Source: Lepidurus packardi (Eukaryota; Arthropoda; Branchiopoda; Notostraca; Triopsidae). From it: a stretch of 64,000 nt of DNA. Position 1 is the stretch's first letter. The number at the start of each line of letters is the position of its first letter. Of this stretch, positions 33,060 through 45,360 are shown piece after piece. The stretch lies in contig JAKZAN010000001.1 of NCBI GenBank assembly GCA_023053545.1, forward strand, positions 248,001-312,000, given 5' to 3'. The translations under genes and the position numbers were made by a program. The notes under the pieces were generated by a model. It made no database searches. It was not told the DNA's origin and saw only the letters and a program-made list of their open reading frames with translations.

Positions 33060-33900
33060 GAAAAGTGGTATCGCGTCAAGTTCCCTCGGCAATTGACTAA
33101 CCTTGGTCTTGGGGGTAATCTGGGTCGATCGAATGGGTTAGCAAGGTAACGGGACGAAAGCTTCCAAGTTGTTGTGAATCCTTCCTAAATCGAAGAGGCC
33201 CTTTTATATCTTTTCAAATGACTTCCTCTGTTGATTTCAGGGTCGTGTCTGGAACACTTTTTTACCTTTGCTGGTCTTGGCATTGAAACCGTTGATGGAC
33301 CTTTCGTTTCTGATCCCACATGCTGTCTCAAATGGAAGGCCGTGAATAGTAGAAAATAGGAGCAACTATGTCAATTGAATTCCATTTCCAACTCCTTGGA
33401 AACAAACTGAACTACGCTTATGAAACCTACGCACTGAGTTTGCACTTTCTTACTAATTTCCTTTCCCGAAACTGTACTCCAAAGGCAACACAACGCTCCA
33501 AAAGAAATAGAACAAAATAGCGACCAGTCTTTTTTTTCCTGACGAAATAAAATGGTTCATTTTTTTTATCTAATCTTCTGGTTCTAATTTTCGGTTTGAT
33601 TTATGGAATTGGTAACAATCCAGTATTCGTTTTCAAAGGAGGTAAAACGAACAGGAAAATGGTCAGGGTCTTTTCCACAAAGTAGAAACACGAAATACTG
33701 ATCAGAAAACACCCCCCATTACCTAAAGCTGGGTTTCCAAGGAATCTAGATAACAAGTCCTTGGTATCCGCTTGTATTGCCTATGTGGGCATCAGGGCGA
33801 TGAGTACGGAACCGATGAACTAAACTGGCGAAAGTATCTTGAAACTGGTGCATCTCATTGGTCTTGCCATATTTCTTCATACAAAGTTTGTTAACGATTC
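33060..33900. other. Intergenic; one possible plus-strand exon
   Basis: After TTGATTTCAG (33240) a frame reads SCLEHFFTFAGLGIETVDG for about 35 codons and then stops. No family recognised. The rest is AT-rich without repeats. Confidence 0.3.
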
Positions 33901-33908
33901 TTTAAACG

Positions 33909-34217
33909 GTGGCAAATGTGAGGTTATTTTCTATAAGACGGCACAAAAAACGAAAATCGGATTTTTACCATCCACCAATTATCAATGACTCTTGTCTTGT
34001 CATACACTTACTTTTTAAGAAAAAGCAGACAAAAAGATGGATTTTAGAATTTAAATCTCTTTCAAATTGCCTACGATTAACTAGAATTGAATTACAGCTG
34101 GAAAAAGGAGCCAGGAAAGATACTAGCGCCATCTCTTTTCAGGCCATAAAACTAGATTGTGTTATGGTCTGTCTTTTGGAAACAATTGGACAATTGAAGT
34201 ATCTTTTGAAAATGTAA
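33909..34217 (+). other. Unrecognised 102-codon ORF
   Basis: ATG at 33909, starting MANVRLFSIRRHKKRKSDFY and ending LLETIGQLKYLLKM. Lysine/arginine-rich start, no domain or signal recognised. An AATAAA follows 10 bp after the stop (34223-34229). It is a weak candidate; I give no function. Confidence 0.25.
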
Positions 34218-34394
34218 CGTTTAATAAAATCAATTCAGCGGTTTTATCACTCCAATTGACTGATTGTAACCCTAAACATGTTCAATAACCTGTTCGGAAA
34301 TTGCACGCAACTTTTTTAACTTCAATTTTTACTTTCTTTTTTTTACCGTGCATCGAATTCTGCATTTGTCGGTGGCGAAAGTTGTGAAAAGTTT

Positions 34395-34923
34395 GGGGGA
34401 TCACTTTCGACAAGGAACTGCAATTTAAACAGCACATGGAAAAGATGAGAGAAAGGGGAGTGAAAGCTACCTTAATACTTCAAAAATTGGCAGGGACAAG
34501 CTGGGGAGCAAATATTAAAACGCTTAATAAGGGACTAGTAAGCGCAAAATTAGAATATGCGGCACTAGTTTTTAAAGACGCCAATGAGATCACGTTAAAA
34601 CGCACAGAAACCATAAACAGAGCAGTAGGAATAATTCTCGGGGCAATGAAAACCACGCCCATATCTGTGTCACTGTGCTCAACAGGACTAACACCACTCC
34701 GAGATTGGTGGGAAGAACGAGCTTTAGAATCCTACATCACAGGGAAAAAAGAATATATGCACAAATGAGTACATGGATAGAAGCCTACCAACTCCCGGAA
34801 AGAGAAGCAGGAAATATCTATGAGAAAACAATCGCCCCATGGGATTTGGATGTAACAGGTCTAACTTCCGGCGAAGACATCTATAACCTGTTCAGGGGAT
34901 ATGTGAGGACTGCTTTGTATTGA
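34395..34923 (+). mobile_element. 3' fragment of element A family, duplicated with NLR copy 2
   Basis: Thumb and C-terminal region (KMRERGVKATLILQKLAG, TPLRDWWEERALES), less damaged than the homologous 3388-3860. It precedes NLR copy 2 just as 3388-3860 precedes copy 1, so it belongs to the duplicated block. Confidence 0.8.
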
Positions 34924-35004
34924 AAGGAGAGCTAATCCTGTAAGTCTTTCCTCCGCAGTGGAGTTTCTTAGCCAAGTTTTCAGTCTTAGAATGGAAAAAC
35001 TCCT

Positions 35005-35510
35005 TTAAGCGGTAGCGGTGCCAAGTGGCCATAACCGTACGTAGAACAGAAACATGAAATGAGAATGAAAATGAAAGTATAAAAACCCTTCAGTGAGTCC
35101 TGTAAGGTAATGTAAACCTGCAGTGAGCATCGAAATGCTGCTTGTAAGCGGTTCCGAGAGTGAAATTCCGTTTACATATGCTATAATTCCAAACGAAATG
35201 GCTGAAATTAGCAGAGCGATACTAACATTTGATTAGCAGTACTTACCTACTAAGGCTGTAGCGGACGGGTTAACTATACAGCTTTCTTATTCGCAAAATA
35301 AAATACGAATGCAGATTTTTGCCTCGAGGGAATTTGAGACCATAGAAAACCGTTGGAACGTACTAGAATGCTTTGGCGTTGTATTAATGAAAAAAGTAGA
35401 ATGGGGTACTTAAAGGGCAGAATTTGGCATACATCAACTAGGATATACTTCTGTAGATTAATAGCTTTCGAAATTTCTACTGGATCTTTCAACAGAATTA
35501 AATACGCAAT
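35005..35510. repeat. 3' flank of NLR copy 2, segmental duplication
   Basis: Nearly identical to 3940-4451 and, from its TTAA on, to 50657-51169. The TTAA at 35009 is an empty counterpart of the transposon insertion site at 50657-50660. Confidence 0.85.
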
Positions 35511-38500
35511 TTACACAGGGAACCAAAACTCGTACACCTTTTCTTCTACGTACCTAATGCGGTATTCTAGTTTTCGTTCTCTGAACACATGCATAGCATG
35601 ACATGCATTCTGCTTAGATAATTTATGCAGCGTTAACGAAGTATTAGATTCATTGTCGTTTGTTTTTCCTGGCCAATTTTCAGCCTTGTCTGCAATAGCA
35701 TGGAATTTACCAATTGTTTCATGGTTCCAAATGTCACAAGATAAAGTTTGAAGCGTACGAACACTTAAAACTATTTTGAACAAATCCAAGACAAATTGAT
35801 CGCTTTTCAAAGCTTCCTCATCACTGGGGGATAATGGAGTTGAAGGACCAGGACCTATGGAAATGATCTTTGATAAATCAAATTTCCAAATTCCCAGGTT
35901 GACTCTCTTCATCCTCGGACAGCGTTGAAGGGCTTTTCGGATCGGATGCAGCATCGGTACAACTCCACTCTCCCAAAAGGTGCTTAATAATGACAGCTCT
36001 TCAATATTGTCTCCACTACTTCCGGTTAAGGCCTCCAACAACTGGATGGCATAGAACTCCTTCTTTGGAGTCTTTCCATTGATTCCGCCGATGGAAAGGG
36101 TCCGCAGATTAGGTGCAGTTAGGTTCAACCAACTAAACAATTCGATTGGAAAATCGCAGTCATCGATGGTCAATTCCTCCAGGTTTAGTGCCACATTTCT
36201 CCAAGCAAGGAGGAGCTCTTGGTTCTCATCAGCTGACGGAAGCAATCCATTAAGCTTCAGAAAAACGACCTCGAGATGAAGCCTTTTCAGACAGCATTTT
36301 TCCTTTACCGCGTACTTGCTGATTGCAGTAACCTGTAATACGAATAAGAAGGAATTTCTTCGTATAAACAAGGGTGAATTGTGATTGAATTATTCATGAA
36401 AAGGGTGATGGCGCGAATATGAAAAGTTTTTGGGAAGTGCAGTTGTACAATTTTCTCACTCACGTCAAATCGGAGATCCATGTATGAAAGCTTTAGCGTT
36501 TCAAGTTTACTGGCGAGCATCACTAGGTCTTCAAGCAGTACGTCTCTACTATGCTCGAGGTGCAGCGAAGTGAGACTGCACCCAGGCTCCGAAAGTCGTT
36601 TTAATATTGGGTTCAACGCACCATAACTAGAAAAACCTCGTTAGTTAATAGTTCTGATTACGTGGCTATTGTCCTTATACTGTAAGCCCAGGTGTTGCAA
36701 GTGAGACAACCACTTCTCAGCCAAGACTTCCAATAGTAGTGATATATCATCATAATAATCTGCAATAAGAATTTAAAGAGTAAGTTGGAGTGTGTTGCTG
36801 CATCATCTTGGAGACGTCCAGATGACATGACATCAACGTCTGCGATCCAATAATTACAGCGCTCCCTCGTACTTACAATATAGATCGAACTCGAAACGCT
36901 TGAGACGGCAAGCTTCAGGAACCTCTTGCATGGCCTCGGTCATCGCCGTTTTTAAATCTAAGTATTAAAAATAGCCAAAATAAAATCCAGAAATATAACT
37001 TAACTTACTATGTGAAGCTCTACGGAATCTCAATTGAACAGGACAGGAAGCAGATTTAAGAAGCTCCTGAAGACTGTGAACTAATTCTTGTTGGGTTGGG
37101 TCGCCAGTTATGCCGCATGTTTGAAAACATTCCAATTCATGAAGAACAACACCGGACTTGGACAAAGTCTGCAACACAACTTTAAAATTGTGTCTCATAT
37201 TGTCCCCATCCAAAATAATGGAAATGGGGCAATCCTTTGGTGATGCAAAGAGTGCGTTTGTTCTTCCAGTGTTCTTCTTGCGGAGCTCTTCAACCAGTTG
37301 AAGCAGAGTTAGGCTAGGCTCAACTGACCTAACTCTGAGATATCCCCCTCCTGTAGGTTGGAAAGGCAGCTCGTTAGGCAGAGCATCTTTAAATTCGGAC
37401 CAGGTTCTAGCGGCACCATTTGGGGTGAAATAATTTTTCATAAAGTTATAAAGACAGTCGGAAGGAAACTTAATGACACGGAAAGCGTGGACCAAACACC
37501 TCGACTTTCCCATTTCCATCAGGGAAACCGCAACTTCATCGAAGCTGGCCTCTAGCCGATACAGGTCAAGTAAGTTCTGTTCCAAAAGATTCCGGTCGGT
37601 TTCTCTACCAAGATAGTAGGCGGCTAGAAATTCTGCCGTGGTTCGATGAGGAACTTGGTAATGAGGAATCTTCTCTTTGGTGTCTTGGATCAGAACTCCT
37701 GCCGCGATTAGTTGAGTAACTTTGACGTCGGTAGTTTGAGCCTTTGATTTCTTTTCCGTTATATCAAATAAGGTGAAGCTCATGCTTTTAGTTTTCAGAC
37801 CGTCGATGCAAAGACGACCAAACTCTTGGAGGTAGCTTTCATGACCTTCTATGATCTGACTGTCGAGGACACTCAAGTTCCATATGTCAACGTCTTCTCC
37901 AGCAGCTCTGGCTTTCTTTATGTATGCGCGGTAGAGGTTGTGGTTGATCATGGCAAAGTAAAGACCCGAAAGAGTTGAAGGTAGTTCACCATTCGGGCAC
38001 TCGCTGACTAAGCAGCACATCATGACGCAAAGCAGTGGACATTGAGCTAGTTGCTTGTAAGGACTCTCGGCTAGTACCTTAGACACGAATTGCTCGAATT
38101 GCTCCAGACTGAGTCGTTGAGCTTCAGGCTCTAGTTCGTAAATTTCTTCAAGATTTTTAAAATCATCGATACTAGGTAGGATCGAGTCATCCAGTTCGCT
38201 ATCGGAATCCGACACTCCGAGCGGTCTATCGAAACAATTTATCACATCGGCTTTGGTTAAGTGACCTGCCTTGATGAAGAACTTAACAACTGCCTCTGCC
38301 ACTTGTCTTTGTCCAAAGCCTTTCACTCTTACAAGCAAGGCATTACCTTTGACATGATCGGGTACATGTCCGCATCTCGATGTGAGCACCACGTGGCACT
38401 GCATCATGTCTTCTTGCTTCATAATCCGATCTACCTCTTCCTTGGTGTTAGCATTCGCCTCATCGTACCCGTCAAGCAGAATCAGGACCTTTTCTGCTTC

Positions 38501-39420
38501 ACTCTCTAATACATCTTCTAGTAGCCATGTTTTTTTACCTTTCAGTTTCATCTTCTTTTTGTAGACTTTTTCCATGTAACTCAAGATATTTCCCTGGTTG
38601 AAATTTAGGAACAAATAGAGCCTTGATGATCCATGTTTAAGTAGACTTACATCTTCACCAACGGAGCCCAGTTTTACTACAAGCAGTAGACTAAAATCAC
38701 TGGTGTACTTGGTATGATCGTTTGAGTCGCTTTTAGACCAATCAGAAGCGATCTTAAGCATCAAGGTTGACTTTCCATAGCCGGCGTCTCCTTCGATCAG
38801 AATGCGGTAACTACCCCCTTTCGGAAAATGTTTCTGAAATGCCCATCGAGTGCGCTAGATGAGTTTTAAGAAAATTAAAGTGTAATTCTTACCTGACATT
38901 GTTCAAAAAGTTTTTCCACGCCAAACTTTGTTGAGTTTTGTAAGGCTAGCTCCGTATAGACTTCGTCGATGTCCCAAGTGTACTCGTGATACCATGGCAG
39001 TGGAGAAGCTTTGCATAACGCTGTCGAATAATACTCTTTCAAGCCTTCGCACTAGAAAAGCAAACGCCTACCGTGGTTAACATTGCTACTTCAATGAATT
39101 CGAAACTTTACATCTAATTTATCAAAGTCAACCGGTCGTGATTGTTTCCGCGAAGAGCTTCCTTGTCCTTCAATATTTACGTTGCCACCCACGGAAACAC
39201 CGTCAGCACCATGGACGTAAATTGGCCCAGTGAATGTATTAAAAGTGTTTTGTGAAGCTAAAATGAGACATGGGTCTTTAATACCTGCACTCTTTAAACC
39301 TTGTAACGTATAGTTGCCTACTTCCAGCTTCCGAGCTTTTCTTATCCGAGTCCATCGTGCCAGTATTTTTCCTCGTCTTATCCACGATGGAACTTCAGCG
39401 GTTGAATTTTCCTACTAGAA
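35511..39420 (-). CDS. NACHT-LRR (NLR-like) receptor, copy 2, open in all exons
   Basis: Exons: up to 39420 (or 39257)-39112, 39051-38893, 38833-38651, 38593-37009, 36957-36877, 36759-36681, 36626-36464 and 36332-35511 (stop). All phases agree, giving about 1070 residues without the unresolved N-terminus. The first exon carries NTFTGPIYVHGADGVSVGG, a RHIM/amyloid-like motif. Next come the linker (LPWYHEYTWDIDEVYTELAL), Walker A GDAGYGKST (38791-38765), Walker B LLDGYDEA, VVLTSRCGHV and PLLCVMMCCLV, then the winged-helix-like VPHRTTAEFLAAYYL and LRRs at the end. A 57-nt intron (38650-38594) is a multiple of three and without stops, so exons 3 and 4 look fused in a plain translation. Upstream of 39257 the same frame continues to a TAG|GAA acceptor near 39404 with no ATG, so the start lies further up. 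It is likely a functional cytosolic sensor gene. Confidence 0.8.
39172..39198 (-). other. RHIM/amyloid-signalling-like motif in NLR copy 2
   Basis: Codons for VSVGGNVNI, preceded by IYVHGADG. The spacing I-Y-x5-G-V-x-V-G-x-x-x-N resembles RHIM cores ([IV]Q[IV]Gxx[N]) and the motifs seen in N-terminal parts of fungal and bacterial NLRs. Gln is replaced by Ser. Confidence 0.4.
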
Positions 39421-39900
39421 ATGTTTTGTTTGTTGAAAAACATGAATTCCCAACACATAAAGAAAGCAGCAAACCGGGCAAATCGGATTTGAGCCATGTC
39501 GGAGGAGGTACCTCAGATGGGATAGAGTGAAAACGAGCTCATGTAAAACGACCGTGTTAGAGACGACCGAGCATCTAACGGCTTATATCGGAGCAGACCT
39601 AAGAAACCCGGGTAGGTCTCACTCGAATCGCTTGCCCCGTCATTTTTCATTGTTGAATAGCAATTTGCGAACGGTTTTTTCGTAAATGTTAACAGCAATT
39701 GACAAAAGGGCTAAAATCGTCTGGATGAGGGAAACAACATGACCATTTTGACTTGGTCTGAACGCGCTTTAGAAAATGAACTTTTCAATTTGTCGTCTGG
39801 ACACGCATAAACTATTCCCCGCACTGGGACTAAGTTAACGATCTTTAGCGTCCCGTCTAGCCTAGAGGTAGAACCCTAAACCACTTGCCACTTTTCATAG
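39421..39900. other. Region upstream of NLR copy 2, first exon not identified
   Basis: The minus ORF 39513-39698 has no domain. The promoter-like block found upstream of copies 1 and 3 was not recognised here. Confidence 0.4.
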
Positions 39901-39904
39901 TTTG

Positions 39905-40291
39905 GTCTTTACATGGTATCTAATATCCACAGTGTCAGTGATAGATTCTTCTCAGATGACTTGAACAAATTAAAGTCGTTAAACTTACAAGAGTGTCACT
40001 TGAAGGTTGAGCTAATCCAACTAAATGTTTGATTCACTCAACTCAACCTTTCGCAGTTAGATAAGGTTCCGTATGTGGCCAAGAAGCCAGACACTCGTTT
40101 GGCCTCAGTGCTCTGTAAACTGGAATCTTTATCCGTAACTCTTAGCGATTCCTCCTTATCGTTATCTCTTTCGATAACCCTGTATGAATCACCAATATGC
40201 CACCTGCCTCGGGAGTGTCGGATCTTTTCTCCTAACGAATGCGAATTTGTTGAATCTTTCCATACCGTTATCTGGTTTGTTGTCGCCAGCT
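39905..40291 (+). pseudogene. Leucine-rich-repeat gene fragment
   Basis: After TTTTCATAG the plus strand reads FSDDLNKLKSLNLQECHLK, a stop at 40030, then in the same frame LTQLNLSQLDKV... and VLCKLESLSVTL, with leucine spacing of LRR or F-box/LRR proteins. Total about 125 codons, ending TAG-free at TGA 40291. Opposite-strand ORF 40038-40319 is its shadow. Unlike the NLR copies it is on the plus strand and not similar to their LRRs. Confidence 0.35.
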
Positions 40292-40319
40292 GACGCAATA
40301 GAAATTCTTGTCTGCGCAA

Positions 40320-41085
40320 TCGGTGAACTCTAAATATGGATATGGCCTCTGTTCTGCTCTTCGTTGCTTGGGCTCCAAAATTCGAATGTTTAGTTTTGTA
40401 AAGAAACTATTATTTCCAAATTTCTATCAGTTTTCCTAATTAGCTCTCCGGACGAGTCAAAAAGCAGAACATTGTCTTGGATTCTTTTCCCTTCAACCAA
40501 CAAGTCAACCATACAAACGTACAATACTCTACATCCTACAATACTACTACAATACAATAAATGGCATTGGCTATGGATAACGGGATGGCTAAGTAAACCG
40601 TTGTGAAGGAATCATCGCGGTTTCCATCCATGAACCGAATGGTCACTTTATTCAACTCTCGATTTTCGAATTACTCGCATGGTCTCATAGTGCTCTTTAT
40701 GGAAATCCATTCGGCACAACACTTTTTGGCACAGCGCTTGTCTGCACAAGCATTGCAGACTCTAGCCATGAGGAAGTAGTTTTGTATAGTTCTACTTGTT
40801 GTTCCGTGAAGTTGGTTTCGTTTTCTAACTCCCCGATGCAGCTAGTATTCGTCAAAGTTAAATTGGTCTTTCAATATCAATATGGTGAGTACATAATTGA
40901 CAAGGTTAATTCGTGGAATACTAGCAGGCTGTTGGAACTATCCGAATTCGCTGATCCAACAATCATCATCAGATCGTTTTCATTGCCTGTTGTGCAGTTA
41001 AAGGGGGGGAGATGGAAGTAAAAGTTTAAGTACGTTTTGTTTTTCGCATTTTGTGCATTTATCCACCAATTTTGGTGTTAGGAGA
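40320..41085. other. Intergenic, no supported gene
   Basis: The plus ORF 40782-41021 shows no domain. The sequence contains a few ACAATACTAC repeats at 40520-40560. Confidence 0.4.
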
Positions 41086-41088
41086 TTA

Positions 41089-42091
41089 GGATGTCATGGA
41101 CGAAATATGCGAAGGTGTTGTGTTTAGATCCGGAGCAGACCCAGCAGCAAAATTTCTCTCCGTTTCACTTTCCGAAGCTGGAGAAAAGATGGAGACTACC
41201 TTAATGAGGAGATGGATCTTCCTATGGTATTGTTCTTGTAACATTCTCAAGACGTTCGGTTTGCAGACGAGTACGAAAAACATTAGAATGCCTTGCACCA
41301 TAGTCCACGTGACAGTCAATAGTGTCACGTAAACATTATTACAAAAGGTGTACACTAGTTCCAGAACCCACGACACGCCCATCAACACAAATAGGCGAAA
41401 GGATGTGACCAGCCTTACAAGGAACCCCATTCAGTGAAATGTCTTTGTTTTAACTGCTAAGAGTTAAATGGTATACCTTTTGCTGACGTATCTGTTGGAG
41501 ACGTTGGCTGCCTTTGAAATGTTATAGTAGCAAAATGTGGCCCAGATGAAGCTTATGATGTTAACAATCACGACCATTCCAAAATAATTCATTTTGAAGA
41601 TGTATACTGTTTCGTCATCTTGTTGGAAAACAAATTGCAAATTAATTTAAAAGGACATCCCGTAGGTAGGCATTCTTTACTCGCTTACATGAAATACGTG
41701 CTACCTTTACCAGCACATGCCTAAGTTGAACAACCCCCACAAAAAGTAAGGGAATACCCCAAGCCAAGGCTGAGTTGAACACAAATCTTCGAGTTTGCTT
41801 GTTGCCGCATTGTTGCTTACTCTGGGCGTATCTTGATTTTTAATGAACAACTTTAGTATGAGAAGAAAATAAAAAGATAGGAACTTATGTTACCTAAACA
41901 TACTAAGTATATCCTGGGATACTATTCCCGTCCATGTAATGGTCACTAAGAAAAAGTAGCGCGAAAAACCAACTAATAATGAAATTCAGATTATTTGTTT
42001 GGAAAAAAACTTTTAGATAGGAGGTTACTATACAAAATATAGGATCGCTAATGGTCCAAAGGCTACTGGGGTAGACCTTGCAGGCGATTAA
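41089..42091 (-). pseudogene. Methuselah-like GPCR, TM3-TM7 exons, 5' part cut off by a transposon
   Basis: Exons in consistent phase: about 42091-42081 (end of a TM2/TM3 exon, donor G|GTCTAC), 41972-41894 (TM3: GFSRYFFLVTITWTGIVSQD), 41831-41698 (TM4: RRFVFNSALAWGIPLLFVG), 41618-41477 (TM5: MNYFGMVVIVNIISFIWAT) and 41413-41089 (TM6-TM7: RLFVLMGVSWVLELVY, TMVQGILMFFVLVCKPNVL, then a Ser/Thr-rich tail). AWGIPLL, the TM6 GVSW and the TM7 end are typical of methuselah-like (family B/Mth) receptors, which sit in the plasma membrane. The exon containing the TTAA at 42088-42091 runs straight into transposon K1, so TM1, TM2 and the ectodomain are not attached. An ectodomain of similar type lies at 31.1-33.0 kb, in the wrong order to belong to it without rearrangement. 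Confidence 0.72.
42088..42091. repeat. TTAA target site, left of element K1
   Basis: TTAA directly precedes the 5' GGCCACGGTG end of K1. Confidence 0.8.
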
Positions 42092-42108
42092 GGCCACGGT
42101 GGAGCCTA
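42092..42108 (+). repeat. K1 left terminal inverted repeat
   Basis: GGCCACGGTGGAGCCTA, the exact reverse complement of 45361-45377. The first 10 bases are shared with K2. Confidence 0.85.
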
Positions 42109-43699
42109 GGCGCTTATGGGGAAATTACATTGGAGTTTCGGTGCACGATTTGGCGAATATAGCTTCATTATTTTAAAAAAATTTCTTGATAGTAAAGTTC
42201 ATACACCTATCTAGTTTGTAATGAGCGTGGCACTTTTTTGAAAAATCAATCAGGAAATTTTGTAAAGGCGGTTAAAGTTCGAACATTTTTACAAGTAATG
42301 AATTTTGAAATTCTGTTCCGCTCATTACAAAAAGCATTTTTTTAAAAAAATTTTTACGTATAAATTGTGTAAATCCGACCATCCATTTCGGAGTAATCGT
42401 TGACACCGCTTTATAATTTGTTCCGAATTTTTCTTGAAAAATTGTGGCGCCACCACTTCGGCTGCGGCCAACATAGGAAGGTCACTGTGAGTTCAGGAAA
42501 AGGCGAAGCAATGATAAGGAAAGGAGGAAAGCAGGATGGGAAGAGGAAAGGGATGGGTGGAAATGTTATGATACAACTTCACTTCGCTTGAGGCTTGCCC
42601 AAAGCAAAAAGGATATTATTTTCTGAGACGAATATTTCTCAGACCAAGTACAGCAAGGGGTCTTGTCAATGACCAAGCTGTGACCACGCCTTAGAAGGTT
42701 GGGTGAAACAGAAAACAATAACAAGGGCACGTATATTCTTTCTTGATTTCAGTTTCTTTTGCCCATTTCGTCGTGGGGTACTGTCCTTTCTTTTATTATA
42801 AAGTGTGTAAATAAATTTTACTATAGCGCTTCTGTTGTTTAGTGCATATTTTGCGTTTTTCATTATTTTCTGGTGTTCAAGGGAATTTAATTTTTCACAT
42901 GTCCTGCTATTAGCTTTTGGAAAACCTTTCAACAGAAGAGTTCGTTTAACATTTTACTTAATTGGAATAAGAAATCAAGTTATTACTAAATGAGATAAAC
43001 TGTGCTTTCCTCAACAAAGTGTGCAGTGTGGCTTTTGTGTAAAGTCCACTACTACGTTTGGATTACCTTTTTGTTCACAAATGTAGGGTACCGTTTGAAA
43101 TTTCATTCCCGACTAGGATAACAAGCTTCTATTCTTATAGATCTTTTCTTTCGTTATAAATGAATATAACCTGACGTAACCCTACTAGTCGCGTTATATA
43201 AGCCGAACGTGTATTGGAATTTTTATTCATGTTTAACTTCATTAACCTTTGAACATGTTTATAAGTGGTAACTTTACGAATGTTTGACGAACGAGTTGCT
43301 TTTGCTTATCTTAGTGTATTGTATAATTTTTCGTGGATACACATTCCCATCTTTTTTTCTTCTTTTGCACTGCTGTTTTTGTCAGTTGATAACCTATTAT
43401 TGATACATCAGAGTTTGCAAAAGGGACACGCAAAAATGCGTAACTGTACTGCGTTTCATCATTTGTATCAATAGAATAGGAAACTTGGCAGTTGTACACT
43501 TTCGCTTTCTGGATAGGCCTACTCCGAGTGCCTACAATTTTTTTGTTCGGCATCCAAGATCGTTTTTGTAACCTATTTTCTAGAAGGAAAACTTTTAAAC
43601 AAATTAGAAACGAAACAGTATAATAAGAAAAAAACATACAAAGTGAATAAACTACATTCTACGATATAGGTTATACGTAAATAAAACAATTCATCTTCA

Positions 43700-43930
43700 T
43701 TGTGGTCAGACAACGTCCGACTCAGTGCGTTTTGAGAAAAAATTATTATTTACATTGAAGCGGTCAGACAGACAACGTCCTACTCAGCTTCGACTTCTGT
43801 TTTGCAGTTTTAGCGGTCAGATAGTATCCGACACAACTTCTTGTTCTTTTAAATAATCGTAGCGGTCAGGAAAGAAAACGTCCGACTCAGCTTATTTTTT
43901 TTTTTAAGGGGAAAGACTGTCAACATCCGA
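43700..43930. repeat. Repeated C-terminal codon block near the end of the K1 YqaJ ORF
   Basis: At least four copies, 55-75 bp apart, of a block like GCGGTCAGA..ACGTCCGACTCAG. The reverse complement matches the last codons of the ORF (SESDVDSLS), so the 3' end of the gene has been copied repeatedly downstream. Confidence 0.6.
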
Positions 43931-45179
43931 CTCCGATTGCATTTCGCGTACTTGTCGCTTTTTTGGCGGTTTTCCTTTCGCTTTAGCAGCGAACGCTCTT
44001 TTCCTCTCTTCGATTGCCTCAAGCACGCGCTGAGGCTCGCGGGGTACCAGTTTTCGTGCAATACGTGGATCCGCTAGCTCAGGAAGAAGACTATCTTCAA
44101 AGAAATCATGCAATTTCGGGAGCATTTTAGTTTTCCAAAAGGTCTGGTCGCGGAAGATACGCTCAGTATGGGTTTCTTTGGGACTCCAGACATGAAAGTC
44201 GCACCATTCTCTACCAGTAATTTCAAGCTGTCCTTGAATTTGGTAATAATAGTTGTGATTTCTTTTCAGTTTGAGTTTGTCTCCTTTGACAAACTCCAAT
44301 CCTATTGATTGTGCCTTATTTTGACGGACTAACGCCTTCAAGGAAACATGCTCGGCTTTTTTGGGACACTTGATCTCAAGTAGGCCAACTTCCCCAATGA
44401 GCCCGTCAGGAGAAGCGCCCAAGTACCCGAATTCTTTGTGAATCCAAAGTCCAGAAGTGTGGACAATAGTTCCTGTTTGCTCCTCATAAGTTCTCCTGCC
44501 ATTTCCCTCATTGCTTTTTCCGTATTCAGTTGAGTCATTCGACCATTTACTCGGAACTGTGATTTGGCGTAAAGTTTTATCCCTAAGCGTGGTTTGCTGT
44601 AGTTTGCAAACTCTACCAAAATTGGAAGCAGTGATACGGTTCTTCCTCGCCTCCATCCAGTCAATACATGCTGCTTGAGCCCTTGTTTTCTCTTCCAAAG
44701 CGGCAATTTGGTCACTCGTAAGCTGTAATTGCTTACGTATGAGATCGCACTGTTCCTTGAAAGCCACAGGATCTAGGTCTGGTAACCCGTAATCAGCATC
44801 GGGTCCGTTCTCGGTTATAACAGGAGCTATTTGACCCTGACCGTTTTGCTTCTCTGCAAGCTTCCTGTACCTCACTTTCCACGATTCTTTCGTGACATTA
44901 GCGCGCGATGCAAATCGGTCTAGTACAAACGAGCCTTGTCCGTGCGTTTTCAATAATTTAGCGTGAGCCCCGCGCCCTGAGTGGTAAATCAAAACGGCAC
45001 CAGCAGCTCTGTAATTGTACGAGCCTCTCTGGGAACGCAAAAACTGTTTTCCTCCTAGCAATTTAACAAGAATTGACATAAACCGCTCAGCGGAGTTTGT
45101 TGTAACCTCCGCAAGTAGGTTATGCGCTTTTCTTTTAACGAATTCAAGCGCTTTGCAGATGTCAACAATAAAACCGAGC
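43904..45179 (-). CDS. YqaJ-family exonuclease of K1
   Basis: Open from 45079 (ATG) to 43904, and in frame upstream to about 45179 (DICKALEFVKRKAHNLLAEVTTN), where K2 similarity ends, so the true product would have had the transposase part N-terminal to it. YqaJ/lambda-exonuclease motifs: WMEARKNRITASNFG, SPDGLIGE (Asp), LEIKCPKK (E-x-K) and YYYQIQGQLEITG. These form the PD-(D/E)xK-type nuclease core. A lysine-rich tail (KAKGKPPKKRQVR) follows. No internal stop, so this ORF itself is intact. The role in transposition is not known; a nuclease in the same polyprotein as the transposase suggests end processing, which is an inference. Confidence 0.8.
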
Positions 45180-45360
45180 TTGCTTGTGTACTACACTACG
45201 GTTTGCCACTGTGTATGCGTTGATTCAAGCATAGTTTGAATTCCCGCTTGTTTGCCTGCCTCGCCATCTGGCGAAACGAAAGGATATTAACTGCCCCTGA
45301 ATTATAGGCAAATTCACTGGCGCTCGAGATGCCATCTATGAACAACGAAAACGCCTACAG

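Noticed and set aside
36965-38764. A single 599-codon NLR exon
   Set aside because: It reads through two introns by chance (57 nt, multiple of three, and the start of the next one). The paralogues show the exon limits.
39258-39404. Confident N-terminal exon of NLR copy 2
   Set aside because: The frame is open (RKARKLEVGNYTL) but has no ATG, and copies 3 and the relic are frame-inconsistent there; I keep it only as possible.
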